A stretch of 64,000 nt of DNA from DATMNR01 sp963702765 (GCA_963702765.1 CAVPEB010000040.1:1-64000); one strand, 5' to 3'. Counted from the stretch's first letter, positions 9,333 through 19,129 are shown. Notes: a model not told the origin generated them from the sequence alone. Numbers and translations are program-made.

Positions 9333-9361
9333 ATTTTACACTTATATGCATAGCATGTCAA
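9333..9361 (-). promoter_or_regulatory. sigma70-type promoter of the phasin-like gene
   Basis: On the minus strand TTGACA (9356-9361) and TAAAAT (9333-9338) are separated by exactly 17 bases. Transcription would start near 9326, about 88 bases before the ATG. An 18-bp operator-like site lies about 20 bases upstream of the -35 box. The remainder of 9400-9632 shows nothing else. Confidence 0.75.
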
Positions 9362-9381
9362 GAGAATTTGATGCTATTCTG

Positions 9382-9399
9382 CTCACAATGCTATCACAA
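9382..9399 (-). promoter_or_regulatory. 18-bp TGTGA direct-repeat operator (copy 1)
   Basis: Minus strand TTGTGATAGCATTGTGAG: two TGTGA units 11 bp apart. It is centred near -64 of the phasin promoter, a position typical for an activator. It matches six other sites in the 9-20 kb region. Confidence 0.5.
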
Positions 9400-9632
9400 T
9401 CAATCTGTTTGGAACTCACAAGAAGTATTCAGCGTTCGAAAAGATCTTACCCAGGAGTATTCGCAAGAACCCTACGACGGCTTCGGCATCATAAAAGGCG
9501 GATTGCACTTGCATGAATAGTCGACCGTCGTGGATAATATCACTGATGGCCGAAAGATGACAGTGCATTATCGGCTATGTATCGTTGGAATAGAACTCTG
9601 GCGCCGTTATACTTAGACAACTCAGAAGTCCA

Positions 9633-10211
9633 TCAGTATAACGCAGCTCCATCCAGATTGACCTCTTTGAGGTCTGTCTCGCTAAGGTCAACCCTGCGCA
9701 AAACGGTTCCGTGAAAGTGTGCGCCTCGGAAGATTGCGCCCTTGCACAACGCCTCCCAGAGCGTGGCTCTCATCAGATTGGCTGCAGTAAGACATGCCTC
9801 GTTCAGGTCTGCGCCAGTGAGATCGACATAACTGAGATCGGCGTGGCTGAGATTGGCATTCCTCAGGCTTGCCCAACTCAAGTCGGCATGACTGAGGTTG
9901 GTTTCACACAGGTCTGCACCGTTCAGATCCGCTCCGCTTAGATTAGCCTTATAAAGTAGTGCTCTGCAGAGATGTGCTCTCGACAGATTTGCACCTTTCA
10001 GGTTCGCTTGACTAAGAAAGGTGTGTTGAAGATAAGCCCCATTCAGGTTGGCCCTTGTGAAATTGGCACCATTAAGATTGGCATTGCGAAGATCAATGTG
10101 TGTGAGGTTGGCCTCACTGAAATCCGGCTTGATCGTGCAATGCGTGCTTCTCCATTGGTTCCAGGCTTTGGTTCCGTGCTTGAGTAGTTCGAGGTGTTGT
10201 GGGTTTGCCAT
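9633..10211 (-). CDS. pentapeptide-repeat protein
   Basis: The 192-residue product consists almost wholly of A(D/N)LXX repeats (NLTHIDLRNANLNGANFTRA, ADLSWASLRNANLSHADLS, and so on), which fold as a right-handed quadrilateral beta helix. Such proteins can act as DNA mimics or scaffolds; no specific role is visible. I chose the ATG at 10211 because it follows an exceptionally complete Shine-Dalgarno sequence, AAGGAGGTGATCCA, which matches 14 bases of the 16S 3' end, with eight bases between the AAGGAG core plus G and the ATG. A GTG inside that sequence is a less likely start. It is cytoplasmic, with no signal peptide. Confidence 0.93.
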   Translation of the reverse strand: MANPQHLELLKHGTKAWNQWRSTHCTIKPDFSEANLTHIDLRNANLNGANFTRANLNGAYLQHTFLSQANLKGANLSRAHLCRALLYKANLSGADLNGADLCETNLSHADLSWASLRNANLSHADLSYVDLTGADLNEACLTAANLMRATLWEALCKGAIFRGAHFHGTVLRRVDLSETDLKEVNLDGAALY

Positions 10212-10226
10212 CTGGATCACCTCCTT
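10212..10226 (-). promoter_or_regulatory. extended Shine-Dalgarno, near-full complement of the 16S rRNA 3' end
   Basis: Read on the minus strand the bases are AAGGAGGTGATCCAG directly before ATG. Fourteen consecutive bases are complementary to the canonical bacterial anti-SD tail, far more than the usual 5-7, implying strong initiation or a trap for ribosomes. Confidence 0.8.
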
Positions 10227-10342
10227 GTATATCCGAGAGGCAAAGGTCTTTCACTTCATCTTCAACTCATTTGTGAAAGAGATCTTATATATTGTGATTA
10301 GTGGAGGCTCCATTGTCCCTAAGAGAAACATAACTCACCACC

Positions 10343-10360
10343 CTCACGAAGCAATCACAA
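10343..10360 (-). promoter_or_regulatory. 18-bp TGTGA direct-repeat operator (copy 2)
   Basis: Minus strand TTGTGATTGCTTCGTGAG, about 130 bases upstream of the pentapeptide-repeat gene. A further TTGTGA half site lies at 10375-10380. The second unit is CGTGAG instead of TGTGAG. Confidence 0.4.
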
Positions 10361-10538
10361 ACAATGCCAGAACATCACAATCTGCTCGCAGTTCCTCCAC
10401 GCAGTCTAGCTCTACGATGACGTATGACAAGGCACAACACAATTGGGCCTCCTCAGCCCATAGTATCAGCAGTTCTTTCCCCACCGTTTTCGTCATCTAT
10501 ACAGGTAATATCGATGGTCGCAAGGTTCATATTACTTG

Positions 10539-10587
10539 TTGTGACGCCGATGTGAGATGTTTTTCCCTTTTGAGACCAGGATGTGAG
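10539..10587 (+). promoter_or_regulatory. paired 18-bp operators, 31 bp apart (locus A)
   Basis: TTGTGACGCCGATGTGAG (10539-10556) and TTGAGACCAGGATGTGAG (10570-10587) are direct repeats whose starts are 31 bp apart. The same pair at the same spacing occurs at 20164-20212 before the second phasin-like gene. Confidence 0.6.
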
Positions 10588-10846
10588 TTACGAAGTATAT
10601 GCTTCTACTAGATCTCCTCTTTGGTCGTATGTGTTGAGACGGAAGCGGGCGAGATGAGTAGTACAGTATGTTGTTACTGGCTTGCCTTAGACTTCATCGA
10701 TGGCTTCTCAAGGCGATCCCGGGAAACTTGGGAAGAGTGAGGGGTGGGAGACCGATGAAGGAGAGTGTGTGCGACTCCTGACGCCACCTGTTGCTTAGCG
10801 AAGTGCCAGGACGACAAAAGAAGAGGGCACTAAGAATGCCCTCTTT
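10588..10846 (+). ncRNA. candidate structured leader or small RNA (copy A)
   Basis: This stretch aligns with 20213-20464 over its whole length. It contains a 9-bp stem 10704-10712/10727-10735 (CTTCTCAAG with CTTGGGAAG) next to GGAAACTTG, and ends in a terminator-like hairpin 10821-10829/10837-10845 (AAGAGGGCA...TGCCCTCTT) followed by TT. An AAAGGAG site and ATG (10862) come next but open only a 12-codon frame. It may be a leader for the carboxylase gene starting at 11294 or a free small RNA. Bases 10862-11140 hold no gene that I can support. Confidence 0.45.
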
Positions 10847-11293
10847 CCGAAGAAAGGAGCGATGCTAGTTGCAGATAGCTGCACACCGGATAGGCTGTGA
10901 CGATGAGCAGGGACAATGAGAAACGCAATTGGCAGTGAGATATATAACAACCGTTATCCCCCTACTGCATATAGTCTTGAAACAAAGCGTCCTTGACTTC
11001 AGAAAGCGCCACAGCCTCTCTTCGTTTTTGGCAACACCAGGAGCTTTTGACATTGCAAACTCTCGCAGTCCCTCACAACAAAGCGTGCAACTCTGGGTCA
11101 CCTTACTGCCTATGCCTCCGATAGCAGACTATGATATAGTGTGGAGAAATGCTTCATTGCATTGACGTTTTCAAACTTTAGCACTTGCAGAGCTTGCCTA
11201 CCAACCTCGTTTTCGTTGCATATGTCAAGAGGCGTGAGCTGTTCGTTCTTCCACCTCTCGTTGTTCTCAATATGGAAGGATTGTGCGCAAGCC

Positions 11294-14200
11294 ATGATAC
11301 CAGCAAACAATCATCAGGAATCCCCAAGGTCCTTCAAAACGGTAAATCGTAAGAAACATCCTCTGGAAAGAATTGCTATCGTCAGCCGCGGCGAGGCTGC
11401 TCTGCGTTTGATCCGTGCAGTGCGGGAACTCAATCGCGAACAGCATCTGAACCTGACCACAGTTGCATTCTTCACCCAGCCAGATCGACATTCGCTCTTT
11501 GTGCGCGAGGCCGATGAGGCATTCTGTATTGGGTCGGCGACATTTATCGATCAGCAAGATGGGCAGCGTAAAAGCAGCTACGGGCATCATGCTTGTATTG
11601 AAGAGGCACTGCTAGCCTCACAAGCCTCCGCGGTCTGGCCAGGTTGGGGCATGCAAGCTGGTAAATCCTGGCTTCCTACTCTCTGCGAACGGCTTGGCAT
11701 CACATTCATTGGTCCAACTGCAAAAACTATACGCCTTCTCAGCGACAGAACGAACGTCTGCCATCTTGCACTACAAGCCAACATTCCAGTTGAGCCAGCA
11801 AGCTACGGAGGAATCGAGGCCGCGCATCATCTTGAGGTACAGGTCATTTCCGATCTATATGGGACGACCTGGGCGTTCGATATACTCCACTGTACTATTT
11901 CGCCTCGTGGCCAACGAGTACTTGAAGAGTCAGATTCCAATACGCTGCCTTTGGAGAAGGAGCGCGAGCTTCGTGCGTCCGCAATTCGGCTATGCCAGCT
12001 CGCAGGCTACAGGAATGCTGGAAGTGTGAGGTTCTTTTACGATCCCGTCCAACAAAACTTCTGGTTCGTAGAGTTTAATCCATGCCTGAGCAGCGCACAC
12101 CCAGCCACAGAGGTCACAACTGGGCTGGACCTGGTGAAATTGCAGTTAAGCGTGGCATGCGGAGAGCGCCTTGAAGGCGAACCAACTCCTACTTTTGGAC
12201 ACGCGATTACTGCGCACCTCTATGCAGAGAGCCTGGGCAACGGCACTGTCTCTCCCACAGGCAGACTCGAGCTGTTCCATCTCGCAAGTGGCCCTGGAAT
12301 GCGTCTGGATACGGGCTATGAGTATCATGATCTGGTTCAGGCTGAGCTCGACCCTGTGCTTGCCACTCTGACAGCATGGGGACGAAGCCGTCAGGAAGCC
12401 CTTGCCCGTTTGAGTCGGGCACTTACCGAGAGCGTAGTCATCATCAGCAAAGGGATGAGCAATAAGGCGTTTCTGCTCGATCTCCTAAATCGATTAGAGG
12501 TTGGGGCCAGACAAGTTGATACACACCATCTTCCACATCTGACTCCCAATGAGGAAGATTTTCCCCGTAGGTATGCTTTCGTGGCACTATTGCAGTCAGC
12601 AGTCGAGATCTATGATGCTGAGTGGCACCAGGCTGAGTCCGAGTTTTTTTCGAGTGCAGCCCGTGGACGCCCCCACTTGCATCAGAGTGTGGACTTCCCC
12701 ACTCATCTCCGATATCGCGGGCTGGTCTATAAGCTCAAGGTCTCCCGCTTAGGTCCAGAGCTGTATCGGGTGAAAATGAGTAGACGAAATATTGAGGTAC
12801 ATGTGGATCGGCTGGGAGCCTTTGAAAGGAGTCTTACCTGCTTTGGACGACGATACCGGGTCCTTTCGCTGGTAGATAGACCTCGATGCTTTGTTGAGGT
12901 CGAGGGTGTTCCTCATAATATTACACACGAGGAAGGGGGACTTGTGCGAAGCCCTACACCGGCGGTGGTAGTTTCCGTAACCGTCATTCCTGGCGATCAT
13001 GTCAATGCAGGTGATCAACTCGCTCTCGTCGAGGCTATGAAGATGGAGATGGCTATTACAGCTCCGTTTCCGGGCACTGTAGTGCAGGTGTTCGCGACAA
13101 GCAATATTCAGGTTGATATGGGAGCGCCTCTTCTATATCTTGAGCCCTCAGAATGGGTCGATACAGCAACTGACATCGAACCCATCCAGTTCGGAGATGC
13201 CATACACACAGCCGAATCCGACAATGTTACGCTCCAGGCGCGTTTTCAGAGATTATTCGAAGCGCTACGCTATCAGATTCTTGGCTATGACAGTGACCCT
13301 GGTGATTCCAGGCAGCTCCTGGGAGAACAGGAAGTTGTTTATCAACTAATCGGGGCCTCGGATAAGGCGTTACTGCATGCTGAGAACGAGTTACTCTCGA
13401 TCGTTGCCGACATCTGCTTGCTGTTCCGCCGTGAACTAGACCCGGCTGAGGTTCATGCCATGGGAGAGCAGGTGCATAGCTCTGAGCATGACTTACTCGC
13501 CTATCTTCGCTCTCGTGATACCCGTGTTGAGCAGTTGCCGATGGAATTCGTTGCGAACCTGCAACGGGCTCTTGCTCACTACGGTCTGAAAAGTCTGGAA
13601 CCTTCGCACTCGCTCAACGAGAGCCTCCTCCTCATGTATAGGTCTCATCAGCAGATGAATCAGCACCTTACCATGGTCATCGCCATCCTCCAGAGACGCC
13701 TGGAGCATGTTGGCGAGCTAGTCTCCTTTGCCACCGGAGAGATGCATCTCGTCCTTGATCGTCTCCTTATGGCAATGAGGGAACGCCACCCAGCAGTATA
13801 CGGCCTCGCGCGCGAGGTTCGCTTTCGTTACTTTGAGGAACCGCTCTTCGAGCAAGTCAGGAATAGGGTTTACGAAGAGATAGAGTCGCATCTTTCATAC
13901 CTCGCTGCACATCCCGATAACCCGAATCGCGACAAGCTAACAAACCTCATGGTCTCCTGTTCCCAGCCCTTACAGAACCTGCTTACGCGTAGCTTCTCTA
14001 AATCAGGAGCGGAGGTAGGTCTCTTCATGCTTGAAGTGCTCACTCGCCGCTACTATCGTATTCATTCCCTGGAGGACTTCGAATCCACAACGATAGACGG
14101 ACACCCCCTGGTCAAAGCCGCTTACGATGACAAAGGCAGACGTGTCATCGTTGTAACCACCTTCGCTCTGTATGCCGATTTCGTTACTGCAGCAGCGACT

Positions 14201-16750
14201 CTTTCCCACTTTGTGAGCCGCTTCTCTGCTGAGGACCAGATCGTTGCAGATTTCTATACATGGCGACCTGAGCCTCTGAAAGAAGACGAGGCAACAGCGT
14301 GGGAGATTCGTGGCACAATCAATCAAATCAGCTTTCCGCAGGCTCTTCAGAGAATTGTCGTGGCAGTAAACGCTTCTGGCAAGGACCTCGGTATGGCAAG
14401 TACACAGCACTTTACCTATCGTACGACTGAGAATGGCTATCAGGAGGATCATCTCTACCGTAGGCTTCATCCCATGATGGGGGAGAGGCACCACATCTGG
14501 AGACTCTCGAACTTCCAGATCGAGCGGTTGCCTTCGGCGGAGGATGTTTACCTGTTTCATGGGATAGCACGTACCAATCCGAAGGACGAGCGGCTTTTCG
14601 CGCTAGCCGAGGTACGTGATATGACACCTCTAAGGGACAATTCGGGCAAGATCATCCAGATTCCCCACCTCGAACGTATGCTGATGGAAGCCCTGGAGGG
14701 CATCCGCTTGTATCAGTCCCAACTGCCCACCCATAAGCGCTTGCCTTGGAATCGTGTGTTGCTCTATGTCTGGCCGCCACTTCATCTGTCAACAGAAGAG
14801 TTCCTGCAACTGATGCGCAAACTCTGGCCCGCAACTGAGGGACTTGGCCTGGAAAGAATCGTGGTTCATGCAAAGATACCAGCACCGAGAACCGGAGAAC
14901 TGCGTAGTCGCATGCTACACATCTCCAACCCTGGTGGCCAGGAACTGGTGCTCAGAGAGAGTGAGCCGATTGAAACACCCATCGCCACACTCAGCGAGTA
15001 CCGGCAGAAGGTTGTTCAATTGCGTAAGCGTGGGCTGGTCTATCCATATGAAATCATAGAAATGCTGACTCCAGAGCCAGAAGGTACAAGCACAAGGATA
15101 CCTCCTGGCAATTTCACCGAATATGACCTGAACGAAGACAACCACTTGATACCTGTTGATCGGCCTTATGGCAAGAACAAGGCAGGCATTGTAGTTGGTA
15201 TCATACGCAACTACACCTCCAGGTATCCAGAGGGCATGACCCGCGTCATCCTTCTTGGCGACCCAAGCCATAGCATGGGCTCGGTTGCTGAACCCGAATG
15301 TCGACGGATCATTGAGGCACTCAACCTTGCTGAGCAACTCCATGTGCCACTCGAATGGTTTACCCTTTCAGCAGGTGCCAGGATCTCCATGGAGAGCGGC
15401 ACAGAAAATATGGACTGGGTCGCCAGGGCGCTGCGTCGCATCATTGAGTTCACTCAGAAAGGATTCGAAATCAACGTAGTCGTCAACGGTATTAATGTTG
15501 GTGCCCAGCCTTATTGGAATGCCGGGGCTACTATGCTCATGCACACCCACGGTATCCTTATTATGACACTCAATGGTGCGATGGTTTTGACTGGCAAGCA
15601 GTCCCTGGACTTCTCCGGGGGTGTCTCTGCCGAGGATAACTATGGTATCGGTGGATATGAACCTATTATGGGACCCAACGGTCAGGCACAGTATTTCGCC
15701 TTCGACCTCAGCGCTGCATGTCACATATTGATGCGTTACTATGATCACACCTACGTGCTGCCAGGTGAACGTTTTCCACGCCGCGCCTCCACCACCGATC
15801 CTGCAACACGTGATGTGCGTGACTCTCCATATTTCAGTACACGACCCGAGGACAGCGATCTCACCTGCATAGGAGATCTGTTCTCAGATGAGAAGAATGC
15901 TGCCCGCAAGCATCCGTTTGATATCCGAACCGTTATGTGGGCCATAATTGACGCCGATCATCAGCCGCTAGAACGCTGGCACGATATGCATGCTGCTGAG
16001 ACGGTCGTGGTATGGGACGCACATATTGGGGGTTTTCCAGTCGCCATGCTCGGCATCGAATCCCGGCCTCTTCCCCGACGCGGCTTTGTTCCCAGTGATG
16101 GACCCGATGAGTGGACGGCTGGGACAGTGTTTCCGCTCTCAGCCAAGAAAGCAGCGCGAACCATCAACTCGGCAAGTGGCAATCGCCCCCTGGTCGTGAT
16201 CGCCAACCTTTCAGGCTTCGATGGCTCACCTGAGTCAATGCGTACCTTAGAACTTGAGTACGGGGCCGAGATTGGCCGAGCAATCACCAACTTCAAGGGG
16301 CCGATCGTCTTTTGTGTGGTCTCTCGCTACCACGGTGGCTCTTTCGTCGTCTTCTCCAAGGCACTGAACAAAAACCTCGAGGTTGCTGCCGTGACAGGCT
16401 CATACGCATCGGTTATCGGCGGGATCCCTGCCGCTGCTGTCGTCTTCGCTCGCGAAGTCAATTCCCGCACAATATCCGATCCGCGCGTGAAGGAGGTGCA
16501 GGAGCAACTCGTACAGGCAGACGGTACCCAAAAAGCCGCTCTTCAAGTCAAGCTGAATGAGATCAGCGCAATGGTGCGGTCAGAAAAGGTGGGCGAAGTA
16601 GCCAGTGAGTTCGATCACATCCACAACGTGCAGCGAGCGCAGCGGGTGGGATCAATTGACCACGTGATTGAGCCAGCAGCCATTCGCCCCTATCTGATTG
16701 AAGCACTGGAACGGGGAATCGACCGGGAACTGCGGCGAATCACTGGATGA
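11294..16750 (+). CDS. one-chain acetyl/acyl-CoA carboxylase (BC-BCCP-central-CT) with a degenerate biotin carboxylase domain
   Basis: The product is about 1818 residues from ATG 11294; an upstream in-frame ATG at 11141 would add 51 residues unlike the family. Order: N-terminal biotin carboxylase part (about 20-430), biotinyl domain with EAMKMEM (Lys about 583), a long central region, and a carboxyltransferase part (about 1290-1800; GIVVGIIRNYTSRYPEGM, YWNAGATMLMHTHGI, DFSGGVSAEDNYGIGGYEP). This is the layout of eukaryotic ACC and some large bacterial homologues. The BC part runs from NIPVEPASYGG straight into HHLEVQV, so the ATP-grasp lid with its glycine-rich loop is absent, and the catalytic MNxRxQVEH motif reads FNPCLSSAH. 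It probably cannot carboxylate biotin itself and would need a separate AccC, or it has another role. Confidence 0.88.
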   Translation: MIPANNHQESPRSFKTVNRKKHPLERIAIVSRGEAALRLIRAVRELNREQHLNLTTVAFFTQPDRHSLFVREADEAFCIGSATFIDQQDGQRKSSYGHHACIEEALLASQASAVWPGWGMQAGKSWLPTLCERLGITFIGPTAKTIRLLSDRTNVCHLALQANIPVEPASYGGIEAAHHLEVQVISDLYGTTWAFDILHCTISPRGQRVLEESDSNTLPLEKERELRASAIRLCQLAGYRNAGSVRFFYDPVQQNFWFVEFNPCLSSAHPATEVTTGLDLVKLQLSVACGERLEGEPTPTFGHAITAHLYAESLGNGTVSPTGRLELFHLASGPGMRLDTGYEYHDLVQAELDPVLATLTAWGRSRQEALARLSRALTESVVIISKGMSNKAFLLDLLNRLEVGARQVDTHHLPHLTPNEEDFPRRYAFVALLQSAVEIYDAEWHQAESEFFSSAARGRPHLHQSVDFPTHLRYRGLVYKLKVSRLGPELYRVKMSRRNIEVHVDRLGAFERSLTCFGRRYRVLSLVDRPRCFVEVEGVPHNITHEEGGLVRSPTPAVVVSVTVIPGDHVNAGDQLALVEAMKMEMAITAPFPGTVVQVFATSNIQVDMGAPLLYLEPSEWVDTATDIEPIQFGDAIHTAESDNVTLQARFQRLFEALRYQILGYDSDPGDSRQLLGEQEVVYQLIGASDKALLHAENELLSIVADICLLFRRELDPAEVHAMGEQVHSSEHDLLAYLRSRDTRVEQLPMEFVANLQRALAHYGLKSLEPSHSLNESLLLMYRSHQQMNQHLTMVIAILQRRLEHVGELVSFATGEMHLVLDRLLMAMRERHPAVYGLAREVRFRYFEEPLFEQVRNRVYEEIESHLSYLAAHPDNPNRDKLTNLMVSCSQPLQNLLTRSFSKSGAEVGLFMLEVLTRRYYRIHSLEDFESTTIDGHPLVKAAYDDKGRRVIVVTTFALYADFVTAAATLSHFVSRFSAEDQIVADFYTWRPEPLKEDEATAWEIRGTINQISFPQALQRIVVAVNASGKDLGMASTQHFTYRTTENGYQEDHLYRRLHPMMGERHHIWRLSNFQIERLPSAEDVYLFHGIARTNPKDERLFALAEVRDMTPLRDNSGKIIQIPHLERMLMEALEGIRLYQSQLPTHKRLPWNRVLLYVWPPLHLSTEEFLQLMRKLWPATEGLGLERIVVHAKIPAPRTGELRSRMLHISNPGGQELVLRESEPIETPIATLSEYRQKVVQLRKRGLVYPYEIIEMLTPEPEGTSTRIPPGNFTEYDLNEDNHLIPVDRPYGKNKAGIVVGIIRNYTSRYPEGMTRVILLGDPSHSMGSVAEPECRRIIEALNLAEQLHVPLEWFTLSAGARISMESGTENMDWVARALRRIIEFTQKGFEINVVVNGINVGAQPYWNAGATMLMHTHGILIMTLNGAMVLTGKQSLDFSGGVSAEDNYGIGGYEPIMGPNGQAQYFAFDLSAACHILMRYYDHTYVLPGERFPRRASTTDPATRDVRDSPYFSTRPEDSDLTCIGDLFSDEKNAARKHPFDIRTVMWAIIDADHQPLERWHDMHAAETVVVWDAHIGGFPVAMLGIESRPLPRRGFVPSDGPDEWTAGTVFPLSAKKAARTINSASGNRPLVVIANLSGFDGSPESMRTLELEYGAEIGRAITNFKGPIVFCVVSRYHGGSFVVFSKALNKNLEVAAVTGSYASVIGGIPAAAVVFAREVNSRTISDPRVKEVQEQLVQADGTQKAALQVKLNEISAMVRSEKVGEVASEFDHIHNVQRAQRVGSIDHVIEPAAIRPYLIEALERGIDRELRRITG

Positions 16751-16800
16751 AAGTTCATGAGTGCGCTGATGTCACCTTCGGTTCCCCTCAAGCAAAATGC

Positions 16801-17016
16801 TTATGTGTCGGCTTCATATTTGAATGAAACCTCGAGTTTCACTCGATAGCTCAGAGGCTTCCCAGGCTCAATATGCACATCTTGCTCGACGACGCGAGCG
16901 ACTCGTAAGTCACGTAAAGTCTTTGACGCTTGATTTAAGGCAACAGCCGTTGCTTTTTCCCACGACTCATCGCTTGTCCCCACCAGTTGAACAACACTGT
17001 ACACTCGTTCTGTCAT
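16801..17016 (-). CDS. dodecin family flavin-binding protein
   Basis: The 71-residue product begins MTERVYSVVQLVGTSDESWE and contains ASKTLRDLRVARVVEQDVHI and YRVKLEVSFKYEAD, the usual dodecin plan of a helix packed on a three-stranded sheet. Dodecins assemble as dodecamers that store or buffer flavin (or CoA). The Trp that sandwiches flavin in archaeal dodecin (in NLDW-type motifs) is Arg here (LRVARV), so flavin stacking may differ. A GGAGAA site precedes the ATG. It converges with the carboxylase gene. Confidence 0.9.
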   Translation of the reverse strand: MTERVYSVVQLVGTSDESWEKATAVALNQASKTLRDLRVARVVEQDVHIEPGKPLSYRVKLEVSFKYEADT

Positions 17017-17123
17017 GGATGTTCTCCTTTTTATTGTCGTCTAATAACCAGTAGCCAATTAAACTGCTGAAACGAATAGATGCTAATCTACGCTTACCCG
17101 ATAATAAGCAAATCATCGAATTC

Positions 17124-19129
17124 TCAAAGCATAGGCAAACTCATGAAGAAAGTAGAGCCCTTCCCCTCTGCTGATTCAAACCACAGGCGCCCTCCATGAC
17201 GCTCGACGAGTTCGCGACTGAGATAAAGCCCCAATCCAGTTCCTGTAATCTCACTGGCACGCGCATTCTCCGCTCGAACGAAGCGCCCAAAAATACGTGC
17301 CTGTTGCCCAACGGGAATGCCAATACCTCGATCTCGAATAGAGAGAAGCGCTTCGCGTGGCTCGATCTTTTCACGAAGTGACAGCTCGATTGGTCCCCCT
17401 TGTGGGCTATACTTGATGGCATTGCTTAATAAGTTGGTGAGCACTTGCTCAACACGTGTACGGTCGACCTCCATCATAAGCGAGGTATGCTCTGTGTCGA
17501 GAGAGAATACGTGCTGCTTCGTCGTCATTTGCCGTTGTGTCATCATGCGTTGCGTGAGGGCCACCAAATCGGTGAGTTCGCGGGATAAGACCAGTCGTCC
17601 CGCCTGCAAACGCGTCACATCAAGCAGATCCTCTGTGAGTTTATCCAGGCGTGAGGTAGCTTCATCAATCTCATCGAGAGCTTCACTTTGCCAGGTAGCA
17701 AGTTCTGGACCTTTGCCACGTGCAGTTTGGTAAACCAGCATTTCGGCATAGCCCTTGAGCACTGCAAGAGGATTGCGTAATTCATGTGCAGCCACTCCGA
17801 TAAACTCGTCCTTGAGATATTCTGCCTCTTTGAGAGCGCTTACATCCTGATGCACAACCAGCGCAACAGACTCATGAGGGGCATACTGTGTAGTTGGTTC
17901 CACTTCCTCCCTGGCCAGGTTCTCCCATTGGGACGAGTCGAGTACGACTGCATTGACCAGCACAGGCAAACTCGATCCATTAGGACGACGGATCGTCTCC
18001 TGGTGATGCAAAACCGTTTCACCCTCCTGTACTGCGCGTAGGGTGGCAAAATACTCGTACGTCAGCGGTTGTCCCTGGGCATCGAAGATCTCAATACCAT
18101 TGGTGGCAAGAAACACCAACATCGGTTGATCGACGTGCCATATTGCTCCCCACAAGCTGGCAGCGGCACGATTAGCAAGCAGTAAACGCGCATCCGGGCC
18201 ATAGACCAGGTAGATGCTACTGGGCAGCGCATCTATGATCTGCTGGAGGAAATCCAGTCGAGCAATGGCCTGAGCATGCACGACTTGCATAGCTTGCTCC
18301 AGGTGGCGTCGTTCGGTGATATCCCGGTTGATCTCCAAAATAGCGGTGCGGTGCCCCTGCACATCGCAGACCAGCATCTGACGGCTTTCAACGATCACGA
18401 CACGACCATCGCGGCGGGTATGCGTCAGTTCCCCTTCCCAGCGTCCATGCTCTTCAAGATGTGCCTCGACCTCAGCACGGCTGACGGGAAAGTGGGTCCT
18501 GAGCAGGCTATGGGTAATATGACCAAGTGCCTCCTGGGATGGCCAGCCGTAGAGTTCCTCTGCACCTTTATTCCAGAATATCACCCGACTCACCGAGTCA
18601 CGGATGAGAATAGCATCGTGTGCCAGTTCAATCAAATCTGCCTGCAAGCGAATTTGCTCTTGCTTGTTGCATGCGCTCGCGTTCAGCGCGGTGCTGCTCG
18701 CTCATATCACGAATAGCTCCAATGGCCACTAGTTCATCATCAAGCAACACAGGACGCAAACTGATATCCACCGGAATCTCGGTGCCATTTTTGTGTCGTC
18801 CAAACAGTTGTAGTCCTGCACCCATTGCGCGGGTGCGTGGTACAGCGAAATAATGTTTCCGGTGAGTGGTATGAACCTCATGTAGACGTTCTGGCAAGAG
18901 CATTTCAAGCCGCTGACCTTGTAACTCCTCTAGGACTATAGCCGAATAGTGTAGCCGCCTGTTCATTGACCATCACAATGCTTCCCACTTGATCGACAAC
19001 AACCAGTGCATCAGGCGAAATTCCCATCTGCTGGATCAACTCTTTCGAAGTGACGTGCAGAGGCGAAGATGAAGGAGGAAGGGTCGTAGCATCAAATTGT
19101 TGTGAGTCAGCCATCAATGCGTCCTCCAT
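17124..19129 (-). pseudogene. multi-PAS sensor histidine kinase, split by two frameshifts
   Basis: Three consecutive minus-strand frames encode one protein of about 665 residues. It has PAS 1 (VVVDQVGSIVMVNEQAATLF...), PAS 2 (LIELAHDAILIRDS...), PAS 3, a HisKA domain with HELRNPLAVLKGYAEML and an ATPase domain (NLLSNAIKYSPQGG, RDRGIGIP, GTGLGLYLSRELVERHGG). Break 1 at 18925-18935: one extra base turns FGYSPEEL into a stop-bound frame. Break 2 at 18659-18666: a tandem CAAG duplication; removing 4 nt gives ERERMQQEQIRLQADLIEL. The 507-residue part 17124-18647 keeps PAS 2-3 and the catalytic core and might still be made from an internal start. No membrane segment is seen, so the kinase was soluble. 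Confidence 0.85.

Noticed and set aside
10048..10611. 187-codon plus-strand frame opposite the pentapeptide gene
   Set aside because: Its first part is antisense to the repeats and the rest covers the operator/leader region; no protein-like pattern.
14003..14560. 185-codon minus-strand frame within the carboxylase gene
   Set aside because: Antisense shadow with no motif.
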